Source: Siderastrea radians (Eukaryota > Cnidaria > Anthozoa > Scleractinia > Rhizangiidae). Taken from it: a DNA stretch of 64,000 bases. Location: assembly GCA_964017195.1 (NCBI GenBank), contig OZ024897.1, positions 9,003,951-9,067,950 of the forward strand. The letters are read 5' to 3'. A program made the translations under genes and the position numbers. The notes beneath the pieces were generated by a model. That model was not told the origin of the DNA and did no database searches. It was given only the letters and a program-made list of their open reading frames with translations. Below, one piece after another: positions 12,134 through 23,992 of this stretch; position 1 is the stretch's first letter; the number at the start of each line of letters is the position of its first letter.

Positions 12134-13300
12134 AAAAGAGGCTTCAAGAGTATAGGTGATGACAGAAGTCATTTAGTGATACTGCTTGCCGCAAATCGGA
12201 GGGTAAGCTGTTTCACAGCACCGCGCCACTATAGCTAAAACTGTTTTTCAGAAAGTTGGTGCGAGGCAATGGAACTGCAAGTTTGTTCACGGAGTCTCTC
12301 AGAGAATAGTCAGTAATGTCACAACGGTGAAATATTGAGCTCTTAGATACTCGGGTGTAAGACGATTCAAAGATTTAAGGGTCATTTTAGGTTTTTGTAT
12401 TTGTCGTTGAGTGCTAAGCTTTTTCCACCAAATTTAAATAAGTAAATCTTCAATATTAGTGTGATAACAGGAAGAGGTTACGGATTCAGGTAGATCGGTC
12501 TCGGAGATTACCTCGCTTTCAGAAATCAATTTAATCAGTCAAAGAGTTTCCATAACTCTAGACATCGAATAATCTGTTCAAGTCTAGCTTGCGAGCAACG
12601 ATCCCGTTTCTTTGTCTGCGGACAGGCAAGGCAAAGTCAACCAAGCCGAGCAATTAAGCTGAAGAGCGCGCAAAAATCCCGCTTCTGTGCCAAAAGAGGG
12701 ACTGTTTGTAGTCAACTCACAAATCCTTGTTAACTCGGCCCAAAAGCAACTGCCCCTTATTGACTCTATATATTACAGCAACGTTTTGTATTTCGCTTGG
12801 CGGTTCGAACTAGTTGTAATGGTTCAATTGTATTTCAGTACGTTCGTCTTGGCCTCGGTTTAGTATTGGTTGAACCTGGGGATACTAACCCGAGTCCCAC
12901 TTGGTCGAGTGTTCACACCATGGCCTGCCTATACGAGCTATTCGAAGAGATTCATGATGAAAAGCCGATTTTCCGAACGTTAACCCTTCGTCAGTGGTAA
13001 TGCGTTTGCTTTGATAAAGGCCTAATACTCGACACGTCAATTTAATCCTTGATATGTATCAAATGAGTTGAAAAGGTAAATTGGTCATATCAAACAGAAA
13101 TCTTGATTTTCCCACTGATGTCGGAATTATATAGGAAATGATTTCTAACCTCCGCACTAGCTGTGTACCTTAAAGATGATTGAAATGGGAACTCGAGGAC
13201 TTCAACTGTGGAAATGAGAATTGTCACTGAAGTTATCGAAAGAAAGGGTCACCGAATAACTCTGAAGTCTTTTTATTAAGAATCTTCCTCTCAGCAGACT
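12134..13300. other. Gene-free stretch
   Basis: No supported gene. About 12890-13210 shares short words with 37010-37130 (GAGTCC(C)ACTTGGTCG, GGAACTCGAGGACT), which suggests an old shared repeat. The interval is otherwise featureless. Confidence 0.4.
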
Positions 13301-13301
13301 T

Positions 13302-13328
13302 ATAATAATAATAATAATAATAATAATT

Positions 13329-13365
<37 letters not shown>

Positions 13366-13380
13366 TAATAATAATAATGA
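13302..13380. repeat. (TAA)n microsatellite
   Basis: AAT/TAA trinucleotide run with a few interruptions, ending in GATGATGGTGATGA. Confidence 0.95.
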
Positions 13381-13790
13381 TGATGGTGATGATTTTATTT
13401 AAGTGTTACCGTAAAATTCCGATAATAAGCCCTGCGCTTATATTTGTCCAAAAGCTTTATTTGGCGGGCTTATTTTTTATTTTCGCGGGGGGGAGGGGGG
13501 ACTTATTATTGGAGGGAGTTTTGTGCTTCAAAAATGGTTCTGCTTATATTTGGAAGGGATTTTACGTCTGAAAATGCTGCGCCAGAAGGAATCTTATCTT
13601 ATCTTATGTTTAATACAGGTACAGTATAAGGAATGTAAGTGTACGACTGACAATGATCAAACTTGAAAATTACTGAACTTGATCGAATTAGCTGCTGTAA
13701 ATATGGGAAAGCTTGCTTAAAGCCCCGGATAAAAGTTGCAACGTTGTAAGTCAACAAGTGTAACACTTGTTAGATGACAATGTTGGACGT

Positions 13791-13939
13791 AATATATCAA
13801 ACACGAGAGACAGTGTTTCATCGGGATATCCAAACACCGAGAAGAGAGTTGAAAATACGACGCGCAGCGGAGTATTTTTGACGAAATTCGAGGTGTTTGG
13901 ATAGCCGATGAAACACTGTCTCGAGTGTTTGATATATCT
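13791..13939. mobile_element. Foldback MITE, about 149 bp
   Basis: Arms of about 47 bp are near-perfect inverted repeats: the left starts ATATATCAAACAC and includes GACAGTGTTTCATCGG; the right is the complement ending GTGTTTGATATAT. A short non-palindromic core (about 13846-13890) separates them. No coding content. Confidence 0.85.
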
Positions 13940-14037
13940 TCTCAATCGAAACAAAAACTACGGAGTAAACGGAGAAATAAAATCGTTAAAATCTATGCTA
14001 ATTAAGATCGGGTTTCCAAACCACTGTCACGGTTATA

Positions 14038-14072
<35 letters not shown>

Positions 14073-14380
14073 GTTTGAGAAAAATATTTAATGGCAAACG
14101 AAGAAAAATGGGGAAAATGTTTGATCGAAAACAAGACATCCATCGATTTAACAAAAATTTGGTCCAAACATTGCTGGAGGAATAAAATGGGCTTAACATA
14201 TACAGAACCCCTGGTATCACTTTACCTTCAGTGTAACTTACGTATGCGATATGACTTATAGTGGGGTAAGGCAAATAAATGGCAAGTTAAAATGCGCTTC
14301 TAACTTAAATTTTAAAGTCCCAAATTCAAGAGTTCTTGTGCAGAAACACCCTGTATACATTTCCAGGATTGTTTTCAAGT

Positions 14381-14447
14381 TTACGTTACGTTACATTTCG
14401 TTACGTTACGTTACGTTATGTTATGTTATGTTATGTTACGTTACATT
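14381..14447. repeat. (TTACG/TTATG)n pentanucleotide array
   Basis: About 12 copies of TTACG and TTATG lie 20-90 bp beyond the stop codon of gene B, in the same position as the CAACT array beyond gene A. The repeat unit differs, so either the array was replaced or each tail acquired its own. Confidence 0.9.
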
Positions 14448-14468
14448 GTATCTTCTTTCATTGGGGCG

Positions 14469-16889
14469 TTACATGTCTTCTTCATTGCAACTCCAGATAG
14501 TCTTCGTCGATGGCCACGTAGGGTATTGTAATATGGACATCTGGGCCACTCCCTTCGACACTGTTTCTTCTTCATCGGAACTCTCCGACTGTTCCTCGTC
14601 ACTCTCGCCGGGAGTTCGTCTTGGGTCAATCCATATTGTCTCAGTACATGGCCACCTTTTACATGTACTTTGAAAAGGATTTTTGTTCCACATGATGCTT
14701 TCTTCATCGGAGCTCTCCGGTTCTTTTTCAACCGCTTGGAGCATTTTTCTTCGGCCTCTCCACATCTTCCTCTTCCTCTTCGACCACTCAAGCAATACTT
14801 CATTGAGCATCTCTTCTTTGCGCATTTCTAGTCGTTCTTTTCCGAGCCATCCCGTTTCTTTCACCTCGAGTCTCTCCAGGTATTCAATAATCTCTTCCAT
14901 GTTCGGCCTGTTGCTGGGCTCTCTCGTTACACAGCGTGTCACGAGGTCTCGATACTTGCGATTTCTCATCTCGGCTACTTGCCTTTCTCGCTGTCGTGGG
15001 TCTGGCTCTTGCCTGATACACATTTCACACAGTAGAACACCAAAACTGTACACGTCGACCTGACAACAACAATATAACTTGAGCTATATTGGTCTTCCGT
15101 TATCCCAGAATTACAAAATCCCTAATTTGTGCACAACTTTACACTCTATGTCTTCTTCACACAACTCTCCGGTTGTTCTCATGCACTCTGGATGTTCTTT
15201 TTTTGTTCCGGTTGCTATTATTACCACTCATGATCGTGGTAATAAACTTGGTTATAATATGATAATAGTATTATGATCTTTGATTGTCTCGTCGTTTCAT
15301 CTTGCCTCGCCACAGGACAGGTGGTAATTTTACCAGTCGTTGGTAATCAATGTGTGGTTCCAGAAAATATCCAAACCTCCCCCACGGGTGGTTTTTTACA
15401 TTTAACCCCACCCTCCGGAAATTCCAGTTTAGCATCATAATTGCCTTTTAAAATTTTGGCCTTTGCCCCCACCCCTCGGAATTCCTAATGACCATCCATT
15501 GGGTGGGTATGGATATTTTCTGGAACCACACAATGATCAGTGACACCAGTGACAGTTATCGATGCATGCCTGATCAATAAGTAATCAGCTGATTAATCAT
15601 TGAGTATCTCTAATAGTCAACGACTAATCGAAATAAACAGAATTGTAGCCCATTGGTGACTCATTCATGTCATCGATTACTCATTTATTATTTATTGATT
15701 CCTTGGTGATTTGTTAATCACTCATTAATAAGCATTAATTAATGTATATAGTTAATTTTTTTTAGCCATTGCCAATCCGTGGCTATCGATTAATCTTAGA
15801 TTACTCTGCTTGTCTGTTTTAAACAAAAGAGCTATTACGAAATCCCCGCCTTTGTGTACATGAGTTGTCTTAACGATGTACAAATTTCAACAGAGACGGC
15901 TTAATAACTTTCGAGAAAATGAAGGTTGCCCATTATAGTAAATGGTATACTCCTAATCAGTATTACCGGGTCGAGACCGCTGACATACTAACCTTTAAAC
16001 AAATTAGCTGATCTGTTCCTTTGTTCAGGGCCTCCGGTGCATAGTACATTGCAGCTGCTGCGTCATTCCTCGTGCTCTGACATACATTAGTAGTTCGATA
16101 AGCCGAGACTTTGGCTCGCCATTGATCACCACGTCGCCATAGCAACACATTAGCACTACTAATGTTTTGATGAACGATAGGTGTTGGTTTCCCGTGAAGG
16201 TAATTGAGCGCTCGAGCTACATCTAGAGAAATAACACACACTTCTTCTCTAGAAAGAGATAACTCGCGATTGTCTCCATTATAGAGCCTTTCCCTTAAAC
16301 TGCAGTCCATGATCTCCGTTATCAGCAATGGAGCACCGTCATCAGTAACTGCTCCAATAAATTGCAGCAGACACGGGTGACGACATTCTGAGGAAACTAC
16401 CAATTCCCTCTCAAAGAAGTGCTTATTACGAGGAGACAAAATATCCTCACAAAATTCTTTTACAGCGACTTCACACCCACGAAATCTCCCCACACAAACT
16501 TGTCCCCAGGATCCTTGCCCAAGCTGTTGTCCGGGGATTATTTCAATTTCACTGCGCTTAATGACCCAGTCGCGGGGAGGACTGTTTTGTTCCGCTTCTT
16601 TTAGTTGCTCTCTCATCGCTCTCATTTCTTGCTGCTTTGCATTCAACTGTTCTTGTAGTTCCGTGACTTGTTGTTTCTCCCTTGTCAACAGATTTTGCAG
16701 CACACGAGCTCGTTGTTGGTCCCTTTTTAACTGACTTTTCTGATCAATGACTCGTCGTTGCTCCATGGTTAACTGATTTTGCAGTGCACGAGTTAGTTGT
16801 TTTTCCTTTCCCAGCTCACGAACTAGTTGTTGTTCCACTCGCAAAGGTTCTACTCGACGTCTTCGGAAGTTAAACAAACGATGTCCCAT
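14469..16889 (-). CDS. Coiled-coil TKL-like pseudokinase with acidic tail, gene B (2 exons)
   Basis: Join of exon 1 (16889-15993, 299 aa) and exon 2 (15059-14469, 196 aa plus stop), 495 aa. Donor AAAG|GTTAGTA and acceptor TCAG|GTCGAC, phase 0. An in-frame stop just upstream supports the ATG at 16889. Coiled coil about residues 17-103; glycine loop GQGSWG at 124-129; VAVK lysine 144; YYAPE at 282-286; exon 2 begins VDVYSFG. The catalytic loop reads HQN (240-242) and the metal-binding motif SAY (262-264), so this is a predicted pseudokinase sharing its losses with A. The tail of about 130 residues has a basic segment (SKRKRKMWRGRRKM), a VEKEPESSDEE core and a second acidic cluster (SDEEQSESSDEEE) with many potential CK2 sites. 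The reading frame is intact across both exons, which favours a working protein. Partners are unknown. Confidence 0.85.
15351..15532. mobile_element. MITE in the intron of gene B
   Basis: Orthologous insertion to that at 1127-1320, with the same TGTGTGGTTCCAGAAAATAT terminus and its complement. It shows that the intron was duplicated with the gene. Confidence 0.8.
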
Positions 16890-17518
16890 GTCGATTTACT
16901 CTACAGTTCAGTAAAGCGTTGTGTTCTTGTCTTTTAATCTTTCTGTAGAGTTGCTCTCTCTTCTTTCTTTTGCATGTCCTTGCATAGAATTTTTCCCTTT
17001 TGTTCATTTGAACTTGACAGTGGCACTATGGAGACATCAAAACGTTGTTCTCTGATTTCATTGCCACTTTTCATCAATCAATCAACAATTAATATACATA
17101 CAAACGAGTCTAGTGGGTCATTCTGCCTTGTGTCGCATGGTATTGACCCACTAGCCTCGTTTTCATGCCTTTTTAAACAAAAGGAAATTGGACGGCAGAC
17201 TCAACTGTAATTACAGCTATTGTTTTGGCAAATGCACTCTTTTTATTACTTTTTTTTTTATTGTAAGCTAAAATTAAGCCGATTTTTTAAAATTCTAATT
17301 GCCAGTCAAAATTCTAGGAATTGCATTTCCGAGGATCTAAATTTCGAGCTTCCGCGTGCGAGCATGGCCCCAGATCCCCCTAGATACTTGTGCATTCAGC
17401 GCTCGTTTGTTCAAACCCTATCCTTCAATCCATGCATCCACCCTGAACCAGAGCCCTTCTACTCCCACGTGAAATTACGCTCACCAAGGGTGATGGGCTC
17501 CTGCGCTCCCCCGGTACA

Positions 17519-17850
17519 CAGGGAGCCCTCATATCAAATCAGAGTTATTGTTTCGCAAGGCCGCCATTTTTTAGTGCCGCGCGGTCAAGCTCATGTGAGG
17601 TCTGGAACCGATACCGCCATTTTGAATGGGAGGTCTGGAACCAAGTAGCCTTCGCAAAACTTTCTTAACTATTGTAAAATTTTATTATTCTCGGCACGCG
17701 ATTGGATGCTCCGAAGAATCACCTAACCCCCCGTTCAGCCTCGTGGTTTTCTCTGTTCCAGACCACACACTATCTGACCGCGTCTAAATTATTCAAAATA
17801 GCCGTCGCTTGATAAAGACACCGGACAACAATTTGATATGAGGGCTCCCT
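17519..17850. mobile_element. MITE with GGGAGCCCTCATATCAAAT termini
   Basis: Left terminus GGGAGCCCTCATATCAAAT and right terminus ATTTGATATGAGGGCTCCC are perfect inverted repeats about 330 bp apart. No clear target duplication was found. The open frame that crosses the left end is not supported as a gene. Confidence 0.8.
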
Positions 17851-17904
17851 CGATTTACTGGTGCTCTATATTGCCCCAGCTGAGAGGAAATTTAGTTGAG
17901 TGAA

Positions 17905-18440
17905 ATTGTTTGACCGGCAAAGCGAAAAGTAACATGCGCGCGTTCTCCTTGTTGGAGGTATTTTCCCACGACAGCCCCTAAATTTAGACTTTGCCGGGCA
18001 AGCTCGCCTCATGTAATACGTTGCTGAAACTCATCTCGGTAAACCCACCATCCCGGCTAACCGTGCCAACCAGGCTCACTGAAATTGACCCTGAGACCTG
18101 ATTATTAGAGTGCTAAAATCTCGCCAATCCTGCTAAAATTACAATCTGATTGGTTCAGGGATCAAGCGGAGCGATTTCTGTCTCTTGTGCCATCGAGTAA
18201 AACAGCAGATCTCAGTTGAACTCGCGAAATATATGGGTCAAAAATATTTGAAGTTTTTTTAAAATGTTGAAACATGTGTCAAAAATGTTAAAATCCCCGT
18301 ATTGTCGTCAACTGAGAGAAAGATAACACGTTTAAATTTGAAGGCCTTTTAGTTCTTATTCCTCTAAAAGGCGAGTCTTTTGTAAAGCTGTAGTTAAGCA
18401 TCTCTTTTAAATTGACGAAAGTTGCCTATATCCATCCGGT
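17905..18440. repeat. 5' flank of gene B matching 3398-3830
   Basis: Same order of words as upstream of gene A (GTTTGACCGGC, CCCACGACAGCCCCTAAATT, GAAGACCGGATGCGAT, AAAAGGCGAGTCTTT). The copy is diverged and carries indels. No coding region. Confidence 0.7.
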
Positions 18441-18766
18441 CTCCAAAAATGTGGAAGACCGGATGCGATTTAAAAGATGAGATTAAAATCCGTTTTGCAC
18501 AGTTTATTTGCTTCCAAAAAATCGAGTAGTGGTAGTCAGCAGTTGACATAGATTGGTAAAATGCTTGGCTCTGAATTGTTTTCATATACTTGCTATAGAC
18601 GTTTTGGCTATTGCTTGCCTTCATCAGTTTGCAATTGTGTTATTACTGCACGTGCATGAATCACAGAACGTGCATGAAACATTTGAAACACTACGCCTAC
18701 CACTTTAATTAACAACTTTTTAGTACGCGCATGCACGTGCTGTAATTGAAATCACGCGATATGATG

Positions 18767-20044
18767 AGGGACTGTTCATTATTTATGGCTAAGGGGGGGT
18801 CGGCGATTTTCAACCAATTCAACCCCTTCCCGAAAGTGGGTATTTTAAAAAAGTAACCCCCCCGTTTACGTGACAGGTTCAAAATTTTACCCCCTCCCCC
18901 TCCCCTACCCTCAGGACGTGACGTGCTTCTGATTGCGAAATTGCGTACAACACGCGTTCTGGCCGCGTGCCGATAAACCAAAATCCAGTGCAAGGTCATT
19001 TGTGATCGTACAGTATGGAAGCACTCAGCAAAGAAAGTAAATTTGCAGCGCCGGTATTGTTAATACCAGTTTGAGTCTGTAAGGTTGCCAAGTACTCATC
19101 CAGAACCAGAACTTGCCAGCATCTCTATACAGAACAGTTTTGCCATTTGGAAATTCCCCCTTACTGAGTTTATGAGCTCGAGACAGGAGGCGATGGAACA
19201 AGGGCTGAGGAATGAACCTGTCAAAGAACACAAAGATTAAGAACTTCTTATCTACATCATCATCGTCATGCCATACAGGAATGTCTCCATCTGCAGACAT
19301 TGGCGGCAGGGATGGAACAAAGTGGTTTGGCTGTTTTTCTTCTTGGTCATACAGGCTATACATTTCGACTTTAACAAAGGGCAGATCCCATCATATTCCT
19401 CAAGGAATGCAGTCATGGTTTCCTCATTTTCGGTTTTTCCTGCACTTTACTGATGATGCTCTTCAGAAGTGATTTAGTCAGTTCCCTTCTTCTGTAGAAT
19501 ATTCCAGTCATGCCTCAATCCTCTTTGCTGGGTATTCTCAGGTGGCGGTGTGACAAGCTGGATGATGATTTCAACCAGTATTTCAGGCTTCAGAAGGACC
19601 CAGTTGGACAGATCTACATTCTGGTTTCTGTCCTATATACGTACGCACTACAATACTGTAAACTACAACTGGCCCCGGTAAATGACACGTGTGTGGGTTT
19701 TGCTAATATTAAATATCAGATTGCATGTATTTAAAAGGGATTTAATAAGTTATATATTGGGACCTTTAAATAACGCTACCCCACGTTACGTTTTCTTGGC
19801 TTTTCAAACTAAGACCAGGTTCTTTGGAAATAGAATTCTCGAAACAAAGATCAACTTTTTAAATATGTCTGCAAAACGGTTACACAAGTGTTGAAACAAC
19901 AGTTTCTAAAAGTTTACCCCCTTATTTCTACTGTATTTAAAAAAGACACCCCCCCCTTTTTCATTGATTTTGAAATTTTTACCCCCCCCCCCCCCACTCT
20001 AAACACCGCCCCTCCCCCTTAGGCATAAATAACGAACAGTCCCT
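18767..20044. mobile_element. TIR element carrying a captured COR-domain fragment
   Basis: Left end AGGGACTGTTCATTATTTAT and right end (complement) AGGGACTGTTCGTTATTTAT are inverted repeats, continuing into a G-rich run (CTAAGGGGG) on both sides, about 1278 bp apart. No transposase is seen. The interior holds the broken COR exon at 19067-19620. A further inverted pair outside it (18598-18634 and 20055-20092, with GCCTTCATCAGTTTG) suggests nesting in another element. I could not find a target duplication. Related termini end the element at 47361-48574. Confidence 0.65.
19067..19620 (-). pseudogene. Broken COR-domain (ROCO-type) exon
   Basis: Translation on the minus strand gives consecutive pieces of what I read as a COR domain: VDLSNWVLLKPEILVE, then RHDWNILQKKG, then LTKSLLKSIISKVQE, then TAFLEEYDGICPLL, then HFVPSLPP, DKKFLIFVFFDRFIPQPLFH and GKTVLYRDAGKFW. 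The pieces lie in order but in different frames, so there are at least three frameshifts between about 19490 and 19363. The 3' limit (QPYRLKL) is followed by CTG|GTATTA, a plausible donor, and the 5' limit is preceded by CAG, so this looks like one genomic exon with its splice edges, not a spliced cDNA copy. The parent would be a Roc-COR or MFHAS1-like protein. Family call is from memory of motifs. Confidence 0.6.
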
Positions 20045-20104
20045 AACAGTCATTTTTCAAACTGATGAAGGCTCAAGCAATGGCCAAAAAGTCTTAATTT
20101 AGGG

Positions 20105-20500
20105 TTAGAGTTTGCTAATTTGCTTCCAGTTTTGGCTGCTTTCCTTGATGTCGGCTACTTGTTTACCCAACAACCTAATTCTGTGATGAGAAGAAAGATT
20201 AAGTGCTAGCTGCTTATGTTGGCATCTGTATTCAAAACCAAATTAATTTGATGTGTCACTGCCAAATACCAGCGGTCTTCCGGTCAATCCGCGCAGCGAA
20301 AAAAATCTGTGCCCTCCTCCGTGAGGTGTACTCAATACATCGGGCACAAGCAGTGTTTTTTTCCTACAAAGATCTCCCGGCCAGTAAATTACGTTTTTAC
20401 ATACCCGAATGTTTCATGAATTTCTGTGACAGGATTGTAAAAGGTCAAATAATTGAAATTTGTGAAGTATCAGTTAGTTTCTAAAACGTGACTTGGACTG
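20105..20500. repeat. Flank segment matching 4650-5090
   Basis: Shared words with the gene A flank include CAACAACCTAATTCTGTGATGA and GTGACTTGGACTGTTTTGATAATT. No gene. Confidence 0.65.
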
Positions 20501-20513
20501 TTTTGATAATTAA

Positions 20514-20735
20514 CCTTCTCCCGCTCCCAAGAGTACTTAACTTCAAAATTCAAGACAAAACTCCAAATTTCATTTTGTAAAATACTTAAATATAACTGGT
20601 ACCATATGAAAGTACTGCTAACGAGGTTTGATTTGAATGGTCACTCCATAGGATTTTATCGACAGACTCAAAAGTTAGGATCACCTTATTGTCTCCATAT
20701 CTGACTCTAGGAGTGAAAGGGTTAAGTTAAGCGCA
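20514..20735 (+). mobile_element. MITE with CCC(T/G)TTTNACTCC-type termini, copy 1
   Basis: Internal words CAAATTTCATTTTGTAAAAT and AATACTTAAATATAA match the elements at 23530-23708 (inverted) and 26172-26389. The right end GGAGTGAAAGGGTTAAG pairs with the left end of the other copies (TTAACCCTTTTACTCCCA). No coding content. Confidence 0.75.
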
Positions 20736-20894
20736 CCTTGCTAACTGAGCGTTTCAAGAAAAGTTACCGCAGTTTGAAAACTCGTGCAAAACTCATTAAT
20801 TTCCAGTTCAGTCACTGGCTGTTTGTCTCCTAAACCCTGGCCAAAAGGGAGCGAGATAGGCAACATTCAAACTCTCTTACATAAGTACATATAT

Positions 20895-21354
20895 CCGGGG
20901 GGGGGGTACTCCCTATAGTCGGCTATACGCGGAGGTTCCGGCCGAAAGGGGTGCCTTTTTAAGCTCGCAGTATACTAAAGTGTGGCAAAATTGCCGTTTT
21001 CGTATATGAAATGGTCACAAAATCGGCTGCAAAGTGGAAGAAATCGTGCCTAAAGCGAATTATATAAAACGGTGCCAAATTTTGGCAGGAATGACAATGC
21101 GCAACACATAAAAGCTTTCCTCTTTTGGACTAACTGAACCAGAACGACTGAAAGCCCGGGAAAAACGTGGCGATTATAGGAAATTCTATTGATTTGGCTT
21201 GTCCTTGAGGTATATGAAAGGGGTGCAACTTTGCTCTAGGTATATTGAAGGGTTGCTGTCTTGCTTAAAATTGGTATAATTAAGGGTAAGGGTTTCAGAC
21301 TGTGGGTGGAGCTTCCCCATATAAGACTTAATGGAGTAGCCCCTTCCCCCCCCG
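20895..21354. mobile_element. GC-rich-ended element, present only in the gene B flank
   Basis: Begins CCGGGGGGGGGGTACTCCCT and ends with the approximate complement (GGAGTAGCCCC...CCCCCCCG). The corresponding place upstream of gene A (about 5255-5275) runs through without it. No coding content. Confidence 0.65.
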
Positions 21355-23529
21355 CATTTACTTCGTGTCCTCGCAAATTCACAGAGTAGCTCTACTAGGA
21401 GGTCATATCTTCAAGAACAAAAAACAATGAACATGGCAACAAAACAAGAAATATGTTATAAACAAGAACTAATAAAAATACATTGCCTAGTTAAACGAAT
21501 AATTCTGTGGTTGTCCGTTAGGGAGTTCCAGTATTTAGTTCATGCAGGATGCTAAACGGAGTCAAGGCCATAGAAAGCTGTAGACGGTTTTGGAAGACTT
21601 TAAAAGCGCTCGTTAGGGTCCGGCTAAACTAGTGAACCCTTCTGTGGAAGCAATGGTTCTATTAATTGTTTGCTTTGTGGATAAACTGGGGCAAGTATGT
21701 TTCAGAAGCAAATTAAAGTGAATCAACAATATTCTTAACTTGATTCGACGTAAATGTTTCTCGCGCAGCTAAACAGGGACACAATTGCTTCTGCAAAAAT
21801 GTTTTCTAGTTTAACCAGGCCCGTGGCCTGAAACGTGCGCACTTCGCGATTCCCCCTGTGCTCTCCGAGTTTAAATCTGATCAAATTTTAATTAGATCCA
21901 ATGAAAGCTCGAGTCGCGTTCTTCTTTGCCGTGAAACTCTCCGTACGCTATAGGCGACTTCCGTGCGCTCTCAGAGTTTCAACCTGCTCAAATTTTTATT
22001 GGGATCTATGAAAGTCCAAACTCTCGCTTTCGTTTGGCATCTAACTCTCATGCATTCCCAGTGATTCTCACAGGCTGTCACTGAGAGTTTGAACTGTCAT
22101 GGTCTCTTAGCTTGTCCTCGTTTGATCTAGGCTTTAACTTGAAAGTTATTCTATTGTCTGTTCCATCAGTTTGGTAGTTATCGCAGCCATGTCCAGAACT
22201 TTTTGCGACTGCTTTTGCAGGTCAAGGGGGAGTGTAGAGTGGTCGATCAAAATTGGTGAGTCTCGGCAAATTTTCGCTAACGTTTCGTCTCTGGGCGTTT
22301 TAAAATAGAGTCTCCGAATCTGGGATCGCAAGAATTTAATCTCGGAAAGTGAGGCAAGTGTTACATGAGTTCAGTCTGACCCGCCGTCGGGAAAATAACT
22401 TCAGCGAGAGTCAGATTGGCTATTAAGACAGTTCAAAAGCATTTAGTGAAGCTTTTGAAATATTGTTTGTATTGTCTCAGCTCGAAATTCTCTACCAATC
22501 AGTCTCGGATAAAGATTTGACATAGAAGTAAAGAGTCAGGCGAGTTTAAATCAATAAATCAATAAGTTATTCACAATTTAAGTGTAGTCATTTATTTTTT
22601 TTCCAAAAAGGATATAGATATTGTAAAGAGAGTCTCTTGCTAACAACAGGACGAAAAGAAATCGTTTTTAATCACGTGCTGGAAAAATTCGATTATGCAA
22701 AACTATCTTACCTTCTTCTCTCTGAGATATTGCTGTGACGATCTTGTCTGTTTAGAATTGATCTCTGAGTTCTTTGATGAAGTTTCATTCTCCGGTGCTT
22801 CAAAAGTACTTCCCCGATCAAAGCTGTATTTTGCGTGCAGTTTCTCGGAATGGTAATTTGCTAACTGGAAGCTCAAAACAACGTGTAGCTGAAGCTTTTA
22901 TCCCTTTCGCTTCCTTGAGAAGTCGAAATGTCTCAGAGCTTCTCTATGGCTTATGCAGTCATAGCGCTTGATACTAACGCAAATGAGTACTGACTATGGT
23001 GCCACCAAGCGAGTCATTTCATTATTATACTACGTCAAGAATCAAATGATATTTACAGTATCTGCGACTTTATGTACTTTGTGACCTGTGTGCATAACAA
23101 TTATTACGTTCACCCTTTAAGCCCCGAGATCGATATACATATTCTCTTTACTGGCCTCCATATATTCTCTTTACTGGCCTCCATATATCATGGTCAATGG
23201 TACAAATTGGGAGAATTTGTTTGAACATCGTTGTGATCGTTACCTTATTTCTCCTTTACTGTACTGTAGTATCCGATATTGTGATTTTGCGAGGAGAAGT
23301 TAAACAGCGGTCACTATTAAAGCTTAAACGACATAACCTAATAAACAGGTATTCGCGATCATTTCGATTCGGTAATCCCACACGGGAACTCGGTCAACTT
23401 GAGCTAAGACGGATTAAAAAAATTGATTGTTGCGGTTTGATAACCCTTGGCGTTGTTAAAAGTATAAACACCAGCCGCAACATTAAGTACAACTCCAAAC
23501 AGTCAAGGCTCCGTCAGTTCGAAGCTTAA

Positions 23530-23708
23530 TCGTTCGTTCTAACTTTTGAGTCTGTGGATGAAATCCTATGGTGTTACCATTTAAATGAAACCTCTTCAGC
23601 AGTACTTTCACATGGTACCACTTATATTTAAGTATTTGTCAAAATGAAATTAAGGATTTGTCTTGAATTTTGATTTTAGGCACTCTTGGGAGTAAAAGGG
23701 TTAAAGCA
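23530..23708 (-). mobile_element. MITE with CCCTTTTACTCCC termini, copy 2
   Basis: The reverse complement reads TTAACCCTTTTACTCCCAAG at its start and matches the elements at 20514 and 26172 along their length. Its orientation is opposite to the other two. Confidence 0.75.
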
Positions 23709-23992
23709 GTTATCAACGTGGTCATGCCGCCGACCAATCACGGAACACAACGTGGTAACTCCCTAAAGAGTCTTGGGACAAAGCAGTGTATTAAATTCAC
23801 AGGAAAAGGAAAAGGAGATATTAATTTACAATAATTCGAGATACCGGATGAATTTCCCCGCGAAAGATAGCAACATGCAACAGGCCGCTGGACGCCTAAT
23901 TGGAATTATTGAATTATGACATCTTTAAGTATTTATGAACTGGGCTTCCAAATCATGATTTTGGAAAAAATTTTCGGCAAGTTTAAGATTTA

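Noticed and set aside
17220..17648. 142-codon plus-strand frame upstream of gene B
   Set aside because: It runs into the MITE at 17519-17850 and has no counterpart upstream of gene A.
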